In this document: positions 50,913-58,625 of the stretch, one piece after another
Position numbering within the stretch: the first letter of the stretch is position 1
How the letters are laid out: each line of letters begins with the position of its first letter
DNA from: Halobellus rarus
Lineage (GTDB): Archaea; Halobacteriota; Halobacteria; Halobacteriales; Haloferacaceae
Reading direction: 5' to 3'
DNA length: 64,000 nt
NCBI RefSeq assembly: GCF_024494595.1
Contig: NZ_JANHDI010000004.1
Coordinates: 62,001-126,000 of the forward strand
Notes under the pieces: model-generated
Databases searched by the model: none
The model's input: the letters and a program-made list of their open reading frames with translations, nothing else
Told to the model about the DNA's origin: nothing
Program-made: the position numbers and the translations under genes

Positions 50913-52349
50913 ATGCAAGAGTTCGACTTTCTGGTCATCGGCTCGGGATCCGGTCTCGACGTGGCGAACGTCGCGGCGAATCAGGGACAGTCCGTCGCCG
51001 TCGTCGAGAAGGGGCCGATCGGGGGAACGTGTCTCAACCGGGGCTGTATCCCCTCGAAGCACCTGCTGTACCACGCGGACGTCCTCGAGACGATCGAACG
51101 CGCCGACGAGTTCCACATCGACGCGACGGTCGAGGACGTGGACTTCGCCGACATCGTTCGCGAAGTGAACGAGGAGGTCGAGGCCGACTCGGCGTCGATC
51201 CGCAGCGGCCTGCGCTCGTCGTCGCGGCACGAACTGTTCGAGGGCGAGGGGCGGTTCGTCGACGAACGGACCGTCGAGATCTCCGGCGGGGAAGACGACG
51301 GAGCGCGCCTCCGCGCGGACACCGTCCTGATCGCCGCGGGGACCCGTCCGTCGGTCCCGCCGATCGACGGCATCGACGACGTGGACTACCTGACGAGCAC
51401 CGAGGCGCTGCAGTTGGAGACGCCGCCGGAACACCTGATTATCGTCGGCGGCGGCTACATCGCGGCCGAGCTCGGCCACTTCTTCGGGACGTTCGGGAGC
51501 GAGGTGACGATCGTCGGCCGCCGGCCGAACCTCCTCCCCGAGGCCGACGAGGAGGTCGCCGAGGCGTTCACCGACCGCTACGTCGACCGTTTTACCGTCC
51601 ACACGGGACACGCCGCCACCGCCGTCTCGGAAGACGGCGAGTCGGTGACCGTCGAGGCGCGGCCGTACGAGTACGGCGACGACGGCGGCATCGTCGAAGA
51701 CGAGGAGCCGGTGACGGTGACCGGCGACGCGTTGCTCGTCGCCGCGGGGCGGGTTCCCAACACCGACACGCTGAACCTCGACGCGACCGGCGTCGAGACG
51801 GACGCGCGGGGGTTCGTCGAGACCGACGAGTACCTGGAGACGACCGCCGACGACGTGTGGGCGCTCGGCGACATCGTCGGCGAGTACCTGCTGAAACACA
51901 GCGCCAACCACGAGGCGCGGGCCGTCGCGCGGAATATCTTCGGAGAGGATCTGGAACCGGTCGATTACAGTGCGATGCCGTTCGCGGTGTTCGCCTCGCC
52001 GGAGGTTGCGGGCGTCGGCGCGTCCGAGGGCGATCTCCGGGCCGCGGATCGCGAGTACGCGACGAACACCTACAGCTACGGCGACACCGCCCGGGGCGAC
52101 GCGATGAAGACCGAGGGATTCGTGAAGGTGCTGATCGACCTGGAGGGCGAGATTCTGGGCTGTCACATCATCGGTCCGCAGGCGTCCTCGCTGATCCAGG
52201 AGGTCGTCGTCGCGATGAAGTCCGGGTCGGGAACGGTGCGGGACATTCGCGAGGCCGTCCACATCCACCCGGCACTGCCGGAGGTCGTCCAGCGGGCGTT
52301 CTCCGGGCAGTTCAGCCGCGGTGACGGCGGCCACCGACATCAGCACTGA
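50913..52349 (+). CDS. Dihydrolipoyl dehydrogenase/mercuric-reductase-like pyridine nucleotide-disulfide oxidoreductase
   Basis: 478 residues, cytoplasmic flavoenzyme. The FAD loop is at about 6-12 (FLVIGSGSGLDVAN). The redox disulfide Cys40/Cys45 lies in GGTCLNRGCIPSKHLLYHAD, the NAD-binding loop is IIVGGGYIAAELGHFFGTFG, and the C-terminal FAD motif is DDVWALGDIVGEYLLKHSANHEA. The dimer region ends with the catalytic His-Glu pair in VHIHPALPEVVQ. Because the first loop reads GSGSG, a less standard variant, the substrate may be something other than lipoamide. It lacks any 2-oxoacid dehydrogenase neighbours. It starts about 140 bp after the broken reductase. Confidence 0.88.
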   Translation: MQEFDFLVIGSGSGLDVANVAANQGQSVAVVEKGPIGGTCLNRGCIPSKHLLYHADVLETIERADEFHIDATVEDVDFADIVREVNEEVEADSASIRSGLRSSSRHELFEGEGRFVDERTVEISGGEDDGARLRADTVLIAAGTRPSVPPIDGIDDVDYLTSTEALQLETPPEHLIIVGGGYIAAELGHFFGTFGSEVTIVGRRPNLLPEADEEVAEAFTDRYVDRFTVHTGHAATAVSEDGESVTVEARPYEYGDDGGIVEDEEPVTVTGDALLVAAGRVPNTDTLNLDATGVETDARGFVETDEYLETTADDVWALGDIVGEYLLKHSANHEARAVARNIFGEDLEPVDYSAMPFAVFASPEVAGVGASEGDLRAADREYATNTYSYGDTARGDAMKTEGFVKVLIDLEGEILGCHIIGPQASSLIQEVVVAMKSGSGTVRDIREAVHIHPALPEVVQRAFSGQFSRGDGGHRHQH

Positions 52350-52437
52350 ACGTTCTCTCTCCCCGGTAACACGCGTGTAACTCGGTTACGGGCTCGTTCG
52401 CGTGAGCTTTTGACTCCCCCGAGAGTAGCAAGTGGTG

Positions 52438-52566
52438 ATGACGAAAGCAGCGATCGTGATTCTGGCAGGGACAGACGGACACGCGAACGTCGGTCGAGTC
52501 GTGAACGGACTCGAGACGGCCAAGGAGTTCGCCGAGACCGACGGATCCTCGTTCTCGGGCTCCTGA
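52438..52566 (+). pseudogene. N-terminal fragment of a DsrE-like protein
   Basis: The frame MTKAAIVILAGTDGHANVGR followed by VVNGLETAKEFAETDG is the conserved start of the haloarchaeal DsrE/DsrF-like (COG2044-type) family. After ETDG the sequence switches to SSFSGS and stops, so the cysteine-bearing C-terminal part is missing. Directly afterwards, a different frame reads ILVLGLLTLVGIRLITGGLG and stops at 52613, like the last helix of a membrane protein. The junction looks like a deletion fusing two lost genes. Confidence 0.5.
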
Positions 52567-52613
52567 CTCTCGTGGGCATCCGCCTGATCACCGGCGGCCT
52601 GGGAACCGCGTGA
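52545..52613 (+). pseudogene. C-terminal membrane-helix remnant
   Basis: In a frame different from the DsrE-like fragment, the sequence reads ILVLGLLTLVGIRLITGGLG-TA and ends with TGA. It has no start codon. The helix is strongly hydrophobic and looks like the end of a membrane protein, which joins the DsrE fragment at a deletion breakpoint near 52545. Confidence 0.35.
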
Positions 52614-52713
52614 CTCGGACGGCACGTGCCCGCCGTGATGCCGCTCCCGGGTATCCACACTAACCCTCAACAGAAATGCAAGGAGGAAGCCCACGACTTG
52701 AGTCGCGGCTCGT

Positions 52714-53037
52714 TCACTCGCGACGTTCGAACCGGTAGGTCAGTACCTCGTCGCTGTCGTCCCACTCGAAGCTTCCGGGATGGACCCGCTCCATCCGCGC
52801 TTTGTACGCCGCCAGCGACTTCGAGCCCTCCCGCCGGGCGTCGGCGTCGGTGAACTCGCCGAGCGTTCGGCGTTCGACGCTCGTCACCACGAACGTCTCG
52901 CCGTCGATCTCGAAGGTGTCGCCTTCGCTGGCGTAACGGTTGCCCGCACCGCGGGTCAACTGCGTGATGTCTCCGTCGCGGACGGACTGCTGTACGCGGT
53001 CGTTGGGCAGAAGGTCCCCGGCGTCGATTTCCGACAT
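52714..53037 (-). CDS. ASCH-domain (PUA-like) protein
   Basis: 107 residues with a PUA-like beta-barrel of the ASCH type. It has VQQSVRDGDITQLTRGAGNRYASEGDTFEIDGETFVVTSVERRTLGEF near the N-terminus and FEWDDSDEVLTYRFERRE at the end. ASCH domains bind RNA or act in cofactor or nucleoside hydrolysis; a specific job cannot be assigned. The ATG at 53037 gives the natural N-terminus MSEIDAGDLLPND; a longer reading has no match. It lies 60 bp from the SPFH gene on the same strand and may be downstream of it. Confidence 0.7.
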   Translation of the reverse strand: MSEIDAGDLLPNDRVQQSVRDGDITQLTRGAGNRYASEGDTFEIDGETFVVTSVERRTLGEFTDADARREGSKSLAAYKARMERVHPGSFEWDDSDEVLTYRFERRE

Positions 53038-53097
53038 AGCGTCGCGTAGGATCGCCGCAGTCAAAATCCCATCGCGTGTGACGGGCGACGTCGACGA

Positions 53098-54231
53098 CTA
53101 CTCATCCGGTTCGGTTTCCATTTCCCGGTCGCGTGCGTCGGCTCCTCGATCGACCTCCGTGGTGCTCGCTCCGTTCAGATCCCCGTCTTTGACCGCCCTG
53201 GCCTGCTGTTCGAGGTCCTCGACGTCCATCTGGGCGGCCTTGTCGATCTCGCCGAGAATCTCCTTGATGTCGTCGAGACCGATGAGTTCGCGGGTCTCGG
53301 CGTCGAAGCTCAGGCTGTCGAGCTGCTGTCCGTCTCCGGCGACGTCGCTGCCGGTGAGTTGCTTTCCGTACCGACCGACCAGCGAGGTGAGCTCCTGGGG
53401 GATGACGAAGGTCGTCGACGCCCCCTGTCCGATGCCCTCGAGCGTGTCCATCCCCTTGTCGATGATCGCGCGCTCGCCCATCGACTCGGCGGACCTCGCG
53501 CGCAGGACCGTCGAAATCGCGTCCCCCTGCGCTTCGAGGATCTGACTCTGTTTTTCACCCTGCGCGCGGATGATGTTCGACTGCTTGTCCCCTTCGGCTT
53601 TCTCGACCGCGCTCCGGCGTTCGCCTTGGGCTTCGAGAATCGTGGCCCGGCGTCGCCGCTCCGCGCCGGTCTGCTGCTCCATCGCGGCCTGAACCTCCTG
53701 GCTCGGGTTGACCTCCCGGACCTCGACGGACTCGACGCGGATGCCCCATTCGTCCGTCGGTTCGTCCAGTTCCTTGCGGATGCGAGCGTTGATCTCTTGG
53801 CGCTTGTTCAACGTGTCGTCGAGGTCCATATCACCCAGTACCGCCCGAAGCGTGGTCTGGGCGAGGTTCGAGACCGCCGTCTTGTAGTCTTCGACCTCTA
53901 GGAACGCTCGCTTCGCGTCCATCACACGGAGGTAGACGACGGCATCCGCCGTCACGGGTGAGTTATCCCGCGTGATCGCTTCCTGTCGCGGCACGTCCAT
54001 CGTCTGGGTCCGCATATCGAACGTGTACGTCCGGGAGACGAACGGCGGAATGAAGTTGATACCCGGCTCGAGTAACGTGCGGTACTCGCCGAACACGGTG
54101 AGCACCTGCCTGTCGTAGGCGTCGACGAACCGGACCATCTGCCAGACTGTCACTGCCGCCAGCACCAGAGCCAACAGCCCGACTATCCCGAGCGAGGGCG
54201 TGCCAATCTGCAGTGGGATCGGATGATACAT
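53098..54231 (-). CDS. SPFH/Band 7 (stomatin/prohibitin) protein
   Basis: 377 residues. An N-terminal membrane helix (about 12-33, SLGIVGLLALVLAAVTVWQMV) precedes the SPFH domain: YDRQVLTVFGEYRTLLEPGINFIPPFVSRTYTFDMRTQTMDVPRQEAITRDN and LRAVLGDMDLDDTLNKRQEINARIRKELDEPTDEWGIRVESVEVREV. A long coiled coil follows (QGERRSAVEKAEGDKQSNIIRAQ ...). The C-terminal half (about 240-377) is acidic. SPFH proteins form rings that organise membrane domains and regulate proteases. The usual partner, a NfeD-like protease or membrane protein, is not adjacent here. Confidence 0.95.
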   Translation of the reverse strand: MYHPIPLQIGTPSLGIVGLLALVLAAVTVWQMVRFVDAYDRQVLTVFGEYRTLLEPGINFIPPFVSRTYTFDMRTQTMDVPRQEAITRDNSPVTADAVVYLRVMDAKRAFLEVEDYKTAVSNLAQTTLRAVLGDMDLDDTLNKRQEINARIRKELDEPTDEWGIRVESVEVREVNPSQEVQAAMEQQTGAERRRRATILEAQGERRSAVEKAEGDKQSNIIRAQGEKQSQILEAQGDAISTVLRARSAESMGERAIIDKGMDTLEGIGQGASTTFVIPQELTSLVGRYGKQLTGSDVAGDGQQLDSLSFDAETRELIGLDDIKEILGEIDKAAQMDVEDLEQQARAVKDGDLNGASTTEVDRGADARDREMETEPDE

Positions 54232-54629
54232 CCCTTGGATGGTCTCTCCCGGAGTGAATCAAGGGGAGACATTTTCATCCCCTGTCGGGTTGTGATTATC
54301 TCAGAGACAGCCCTGAGCGCGTCCGTACCGGTGAGTTTCGCGTGCATTCGTTGCTTCATCGATATCGGCGGCATCCACGGTCGTCTCCGCACCGTCCCCG
54401 ACGGTTTCACGGCCGACTATAGTAGCGTTTGCAACCCATTGCTTATCCGATCGTGCGCAGTCGTTCGATCGAGTGAGTAGAGACGTGCAAACGCGACTAT
54501 AATCAGTACCGGGGGCGACCACGAAACGATAACTATCACCGGATGAGTCCGGCACCACTCGCACACGGACAGCACCCCTGTTTCGAGACAATGATAACGC
54601 AGGCGTCACGTTGGTCGCGACGACAGGCG
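54232..54629. other. 398-bp intergenic region with palindromic element A
   Basis: This region separates the SPFH and hydrolase genes (divergent). Besides the palindromic element listed separately (54419-54500), it contains an ordinary stretch with no gene. Reading frames across it are Arg/Ser-rich and lack family resemblance. An in-frame extension of the hydrolase gene starts at 54543 and was not adopted. Confidence 0.5.
54419..54500. repeat. Dispersed palindromic repeat, copy A
   Basis: ATAGTAGCGTTTGCA at one end and TGCAAACGCGACTAT at the other are inverted copies (14 of 15 positions). Between them is a conserved core with CCCATTGC, CCGATCGTGC and CGATCGAGTGAG. Copies B and C lie at 55535-55618 and 58513-58590. 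The element lies in the intergenic space between the SPFH and hydrolase genes. Confidence 0.8.
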
Positions 54630-55484
54630 ATGCACGACGACGAAGGAACCCGGAGCGTACCGCTGGCGGCGGACAGGCGACTCACGTACGCCGAGTACGG
54701 CCCACCGGGCGGAACGCCGGTGGTCTTCCTCCACGGCACACCGGGGTCCCGCCGTCTCGGAGGCCTGTTCGAGACCACCGCCGAGGACTGTGGCGTCCGG
54801 TTGCTCGCGTTCGACCGTCCGGGGTACGGCCGATCGTCGCCGTGGCCGGATCGGTCGGTCCGGGACGGGGCGCGGCTCGTCGCCGCCGTGCTCGACGATG
54901 CGGGCGTCGACAGCGCCGGAGCGGTCGCGTTCTCGGGCGGTGCCCCGTACGCCCTCGCGGCGGCGGCAACCCGATCGGACCGGCTCGATCGCGTCGATAT
55001 CGTCAGCGGCGCGATGCCCCCAGAGATGATCGAGGATCCGCCTGCGATACAGCGGCTCCTCCGCACGACGGCGACGGCGACGCCGCTGCTGCTCCGCGGT
55101 CTCTTCCGCGGCCAGGCGTGGCTCGCGCGGCACCGCAGTCCGTCGTTCGTCGTCTCCCAGTACACGAGCGAGGGAGCCACAGCGGAACTCTCCGAACGTG
55201 TCGCCGAGATCGTGCGGGCGGACTTCCTCGAAGCGCTCTCCTGTCACCGTCAGGGCGTAGTGACCGAGTTCCGGCACGCGGCGAGCGACTGGAACGTCCC
55301 GCTGGCGGAGATCGACGCGGACGTGCGCCTCTGGCACGGCACACGTGACACCAACGTGCCGATCGATGCCGTTCGCCGCCTCGAAGCGGCGCTCCCGACC
55401 GCCCAGTTACGCGTCCGCGAAGAGGCGGATCACCTCCGAACGCTCCTCGAGAGCGTCCCCGTGATTCTGGACGGCTATCGCTAG
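54630..55484 (+). CDS. Alpha/beta-hydrolase fold enzyme
   Basis: 284 residues. Motifs: oxyanion VVFLHGTPGSRR; nucleophile elbow VAFSGGAPYALA, where the usual Gly before the residue preceding Ser is replaced by Ala (AFSGG instead of GxSxG); acid LWHGTRDTNVP; and His in EEADHLRTLLE. The order is correct for the hydrolase fold, and the Ser-Asp-His triad is intact despite the altered elbow. The substrate is unknown. The start at 54630 (MHDDEGTRSVPLAADRRL) matches the family better than an earlier one. The next gene, an HTH-10 regulator, is 212 bp downstream and not clearly linked. Confidence 0.85.
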   Translation: MHDDEGTRSVPLAADRRLTYAEYGPPGGTPVVFLHGTPGSRRLGGLFETTAEDCGVRLLAFDRPGYGRSSPWPDRSVRDGARLVAAVLDDAGVDSAGAVAFSGGAPYALAAAATRSDRLDRVDIVSGAMPPEMIEDPPAIQRLLRTTATATPLLLRGLFRGQAWLARHRSPSFVVSQYTSEGATAELSERVAEIVRADFLEALSCHRQGVVTEFRHAASDWNVPLAEIDADVRLWHGTRDTNVPIDAVRRLEAALPTAQLRVREEADHLRTLLESVPVILDGYR

Positions 55485-55534
55485 TCCCCCCCGGACGGGA
55501 CCCGTCGATCGATTGCGCCTCTCCGGCGAGCCGA

Positions 55535-55618
55535 ACTGTAGTAGGTACACGACCCATTGCGCGTCCGATCGCACGGAGTCGTGCGATCGAGTGAGCGAAG
55601 ACTCGCAAACGCTACTGC
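55535..55618. repeat. Dispersed palindromic repeat, copy B
   Basis: Aligned with copy A over the whole length, it shares GACCCATTGC, the CCGATCGCAC/GTGCGATCGAGTGAG core and the right end CGCAAACGCTACTG. The left end is diverged (CTGTAGTAGGTACACG), so the terminal inverted repeat is weaker than in A. It lies between the hydrolase and HTH-10 genes. Confidence 0.75.
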
Positions 55619-55696
55619 ACGTGCGGCACGCGAAGCCCCCCGACGGTCAGCACGGGAATTGATATATCGACCTCGCGAACACCGCGTAACGGCGGA

Positions 55697-56341
55697 ATGA
55701 AACGCGTCCAGTTCACGGCGACGTACCCGAAAGAACTCGTGCATCCGCTCCACCGGCAGATCATCGACTCCGGACCCATCAGCAGAGCCGAACTGCTGCT
55801 GTGGAGCCCCACCGCAGAGGCGACGACGTTGTTCTGGTGCGATGGTCCTCCGGACGCCACGGCGGCGGCCGTTCGCGCCATCGACTCGCTTCTCGTCAGC
55901 GACCTCGTCGAGGGTTCCGACGGCACGTACGCGTTCCTCCAGCAGAACGACTACGAGTTCGCGACGGCGTTGTTGGACGCGATCGCGGACGCGCGGGCCG
56001 TCTTCGTCCCGCCGGTAGTGTTCTTCGAAACCGGGAGCGTGCAGTTCGAGGCCGTCGGGGAAGCCGCCGCGCTCAGCGCGTTCTACGCGGAACTCTCGGA
56101 CCTCGGGGAGCTGACGATCGACCGGGTCGAGGAGTTCGAGCGGACGCGTTCGTCCTCACGGCTCACCGACCGGCAGCGAGCGGCGTTGGACGCGGCGGTC
56201 GAGGTCGGGTACTACGAGGTTCCCCGAACCGGTGCGATCGCCGACGTCGCAGCGGCGCTCGACTGTTCGACGAGCACGGCCGGGGAGTTGGTGCGGAAAG
56301 CCGAGGCCGCGGTGATCCGCGAATACGCTGAACCACGGTGA
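55697..56341 (+). CDS. Bacterio-opsin activator (HTH-10) family regulator
   Basis: 214 residues. The N-terminal half is a BAT-like domain (VQFTATYPKELVHPLHRQIIDSGPISRAELLLWSPTAEATTLFWCDG), and the C-terminal third is HTH-10: LTDRQRAALDAAVEVGYYEVPRTGAIADVAAALDCSTSTAGELVRKAE. This is the short haloarchaeal type without PAS or GAF sensors. It probably controls neighbouring metabolic genes, for example the sugar-acid set downstream, but no operator was identified. The stop is followed after 17 bp by a 24-bp tandem repeat. Confidence 0.92.
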   Translation: MKRVQFTATYPKELVHPLHRQIIDSGPISRAELLLWSPTAEATTLFWCDGPPDATAAAVRAIDSLLVSDLVEGSDGTYAFLQQNDYEFATALLDAIADARAVFVPPVVFFETGSVQFEAVGEAAALSAFYAELSDLGELTIDRVEEFERTRSSSRLTDRQRAALDAAVEVGYYEVPRTGAIADVAAALDCSTSTAGELVRKAEAAVIREYAEPR

Positions 56342-56357
56342 CGGGCGGCCGCAGGCC

Positions 56358-56489
56358 GAGGACGCGCCGTCGATGAGCGTCGAGGACGCGCCGTCGATGA
56401 GCGTCGAGGACGCGCCGTCGATGAGCGTCGAGGACGCGCCGTCGATGAGCGTCGAGGACGCGCCGTCGATGAGCGTCGAGGACGCGCCG
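56358..56489. repeat. 24-bp tandem repeat, five and a half units
   Basis: GAGGACGCGCCGTCGATGAG-CGTC repeats five times without a single change, followed by a half unit. It begins 17 bp after the stop of the HTH-10 gene. All reading frames are open, giving spurious 8-residue peptide repeats such as MSVEDAPS, so no protein should be called here. Perfect units suggest recent expansion or contraction. Confidence 0.92.
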
Positions 56490-56773
56490 CCGGTCCCCGC
56501 CGCCGCCTCCGACGCTGTGAACGGATCGGGGTATCGACACGCCGGGGCAGTCGCTACGTATCTCAATAACACCTAGTACACAACCCCACATATATGAATC
56601 CAGTATATATAATATTTTAAATGTATTTTATCGGCCCGAAATTGATAGTATGTTACTCGGCGCAGCGTGAGTCCGTAAATTCGTCCGTCGACGCCGCGAC
56701 CCCGCGGCCTCGCACGCGATTTTTCCCTTCGCTCGCCGTGTCTGCGTCCCCTCGACAGAGATCAGCGACCGGA

Positions 56774-56784
56774 AACGATTAATC
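56774..56784 (+). promoter_or_regulatory. TATA-like box of the universal stress protein gene
   Basis: ACGATTAATCC lies 23-33 bp before the ATG at 56807, the right distance for leaderless transcription. Confidence 0.45.
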
Positions 56785-56806
56785 CAGTTCGGGGTATTGA
56801 ACGGGT

Positions 56807-57256
56807 ATGGCTCTCGAAACGATCCTGGTGGCTGTCGGACCCGGAGACGCGAATCGCGCCGAGGAGATGGCGCAGACGAGTATCGATATCGCGGGGCCGT
56901 CCGGTGCTCGAATCGTGCTGACTCACGTATTTACCCGGGACCAGTACGACGAGACGGTCGAGCGGCTGAACGTGGCGGATGGGGCCGAGGTATCGCCGAA
57001 CGAGGTCGCGAGTCAGCACGCGACGATACACACGATCGCGGAGAGACTGGACGAGAACGGAATCAGATACGAGATCAGAGGGTCAGTAGGAGAACACGAC
57101 GAAGAGATTATCAGTATCGCGACAGAGACGAAGTCGGATCTCATCATCGTCGGCGGACGGGAGCGCTCTCCCACGGGCAAGGCCGTGTTCGGCTCGACCG
57201 CGCAAAAGGTCCTGTTGTCCGCCCCTTGCCCAGTCACGTTCGTCAAGGGAAAGTAG
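56807..57256 (+). CDS. Universal stress protein A family
   Basis: 149 residues, a single Usp domain. It starts MALETILVAVGPGDANRAEE, contains RIVLTHVFTR, and ends with the nucleotide-binding motif GGRERSPTGKAVFGSTAQKVLLSAPCPVTFVK. This includes the GxGxxG...GS pattern (here with R and E in place of some Gly), so ATP binding is likely but not certain. USPs are induced under stress and protect cells by unclear means. It lies between the regulator and the sugar dehydrogenase, each probably with its own promoter. Confidence 0.93.
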   Translation: MALETILVAVGPGDANRAEEMAQTSIDIAGPSGARIVLTHVFTRDQYDETVERLNVADGAEVSPNEVASQHATIHTIAERLDENGIRYEIRGSVGEHDEEIISIATETKSDLIIVGGRERSPTGKAVFGSTAQKVLLSAPCPVTFVKGK

Positions 57257-57388
57257 TACCGCTCCGGACGTGGGTGTCGTCGTCTCGTGGTTCCCGGTAT
57301 CGTGACATCTGTACGGAGGCTGTATTCGCTCGTCGGGAGCCGCGCTGCCGTGACTGAAGCGTTCGACGGGTATGAGGTCCCAGGGGAG

Positions 57389-57422
57389 CGTTTATGTTCG
57401 GCGCGGATGGTGGGCACGTATG
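57389..57422 (+). promoter_or_regulatory. TATA-like box of the XacA-like gene
   Basis: GCGTTTATGTT places TTTATG at 57391-57396, 24-29 bp before the ATG at 57420, which supports a leaderless transcript and the chosen start. Confidence 0.5.
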
Positions 57423-58505
57423 GAGCTCGATGCAGTTCTCGAAGACAGCTGTGCGCGTGATTGGCAGACGGTCACTCCCGATTCCGTAGACGAGGTCAGA
57501 TTCGCCGTCATCGGGCTGGGCTGGTTCACCAAGGGTCGTGCATTGCCGGCGCTGGAGAAGAGTGACCGCTGTGAGCCATCGGTGCTGGTCAGCAGTTCGA
57601 CCGAGAAAGCAGAACGCGTCGCGGCCGATACGGAGGGGGCCGAACGGGGAATAACGTACGACGAGTTTCACGACGGCGTGGCGCGGGACGCGTACGACGC
57701 CGTGTACATCGTCACGCCCAATGCGCTCCACCTCGAGTACGTCGAGACCGCGACCGCCTTCGGCAAGGCCGTCCTCTGTGAGAAGCCGATGGAGCGCGAC
57801 AGCGAGCGAGCGAGTGAACTCCGCGACGTCGCGGCCGCAGCGGACGTCGACCTCATGATCGCCTACCGGATGCAGACCGAACCGACCGTCCGTCGGGCCA
57901 GAGAACTCATCGCCGGCGGCTACATCGGCGATCCGATGTCCGTCACCGGCGATATGTCACAGCGGTTGCTCGACCGCGTCAATCCCGATCCCGACCAGTG
58001 GCGGCTGAACGAGACGCTGGCCGGCGGAGGGGCGCTGTTCGACATCGGGATCTACCCGCTCAACACCGCGCGGTTCCTCCTCGAGGAGGACCCGATCGCG
58101 GTGACGGGAAACGTCTCCAGCACGCACGAGGCGTTCGACGACGTCGACGAGACGGTGGCGTTCTCCGTCGAGTTCCCCGGAGAGGTGTACGCCCAGTGCT
58201 ACGCCAGCCACAACGCCCGACAATCGTCGGGAATCACCGTTACCGGTACCGCGGGGCAGGTTCGAATCGAGCCCGCCTTCTTCCAGGACCAGGCACGGCA
58301 ACTCCACATCTCGCGGGGCGACAGTCGCGCTTCGATCACCGTCACGGCGGTCGATCAGATGCGAGAGGAGTTCGACTACTTCGCCGATCGGCTCCGCGGA
58401 GCGAAACCGATCGGTCCCGACGGCGACCACGGACTCGTGGATATGCGCGCGATGGAGGCCGTTTACGAGGCCGCCGAGTCGGACCGCTGGATCACCGTCG
58501 ACTGA
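57420..58505 (+). CDS. Gfo/Idh/MocA sugar dehydrogenase, XacA (xylose/arabinose dehydrogenase)-like
   Basis: 361 residues. An N-terminal Rossmann domain starts VRFAVIGLGWFTKGRALPAL. The GFO/IDH/MocA core then has the highly conserved ITYDEFHDGVARDAYDAVYIVTPNALHLEYVETAT and LCEKPMERDSERA, in which the Lys is catalytic. The C-terminal substrate domain holds DIGIYPLNTARFLLEEDP. The sequence is very close in pattern to Haloferax xylose/arabinose dehydrogenase (XacA). It would oxidise pentose to the lactone, starting oxidative sugar breakdown. The TATA box at 57391 fits this ATG. Neighbours (aldolase, aldehyde dehydrogenase, sugar-binding protein) support the role. Confidence 0.85.
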   Translation: MELDAVLEDSCARDWQTVTPDSVDEVRFAVIGLGWFTKGRALPALEKSDRCEPSVLVSSSTEKAERVAADTEGAERGITYDEFHDGVARDAYDAVYIVTPNALHLEYVETATAFGKAVLCEKPMERDSERASELRDVAAAADVDLMIAYRMQTEPTVRRARELIAGGYIGDPMSVTGDMSQRLLDRVNPDPDQWRLNETLAGGGALFDIGIYPLNTARFLLEEDPIAVTGNVSSTHEAFDDVDETVAFSVEFPGEVYAQCYASHNARQSSGITVTGTAGQVRIEPAFFQDQARQLHISRGDSRASITVTAVDQMREEFDYFADRLRGAKPIGPDGDHGLVDMRAMEAVYEAAESDRWITVD

Positions 58506-58512
58506 GACCGGC

Positions 58513-58590
58513 GTCGTAGCGTTTGTATCTCTTCGCGCATCCGAACCGCGCGATCCTCTGTGATCGAGCGGACGACTTGCAAACGCCGCG
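58513..58590. repeat. Dispersed palindromic repeat, copy C
   Basis: GTAGCGTTTGTATCTCTTCG at the left and CTTGCAAACGCCGCGA at the right match the ends of copy A, with a core of CGCGCATCCG and GTGATCGAGCG. The terminal inverted repeat is GCGTTTG/CAAACGC. It lies between the convergent ends of the XacA-like gene and the aldehyde dehydrogenase gene. Confidence 0.7.
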
Positions 58591-58625
58591 AGTTTCGCCG
58601 GTTCACCGAGGAGTACCGACCGATC

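Larger units (their letters stand above)
56342..56806. other. 465-bp intergenic region with tandem repeat and AT-rich block
   Basis: After the regulator gene comes a 24-bp tandem repeat (56358-56489), then ordinary sequence, and finally a strikingly AT-rich block at about 56588-56655 (ATATATGAATCCAG ... TATATATAATATTTTAAAT). No gene is evident. The AT block is 150 bp before the stress-protein gene and may be a promoter or insertion relic. Confidence 0.5.

Noticed and set aside
52780-53049. Plus-strand frame antisense to the ASCH gene
   Set aside because: No domain and no promoter; the ASCH protein on the minus strand explains the coding signal.
33831-56489. CRISPR array
   Set aside because: The two tandem repeats are contiguous with no spacers, so they are minisatellites and not CRISPR arrays. 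No cas gene is present.
56373-56576. 67-codon frame with MSVEDAPS repeats
   Set aside because: It is only the 24-bp repeat translated; all frames through it are open and none has a promoter or family match.
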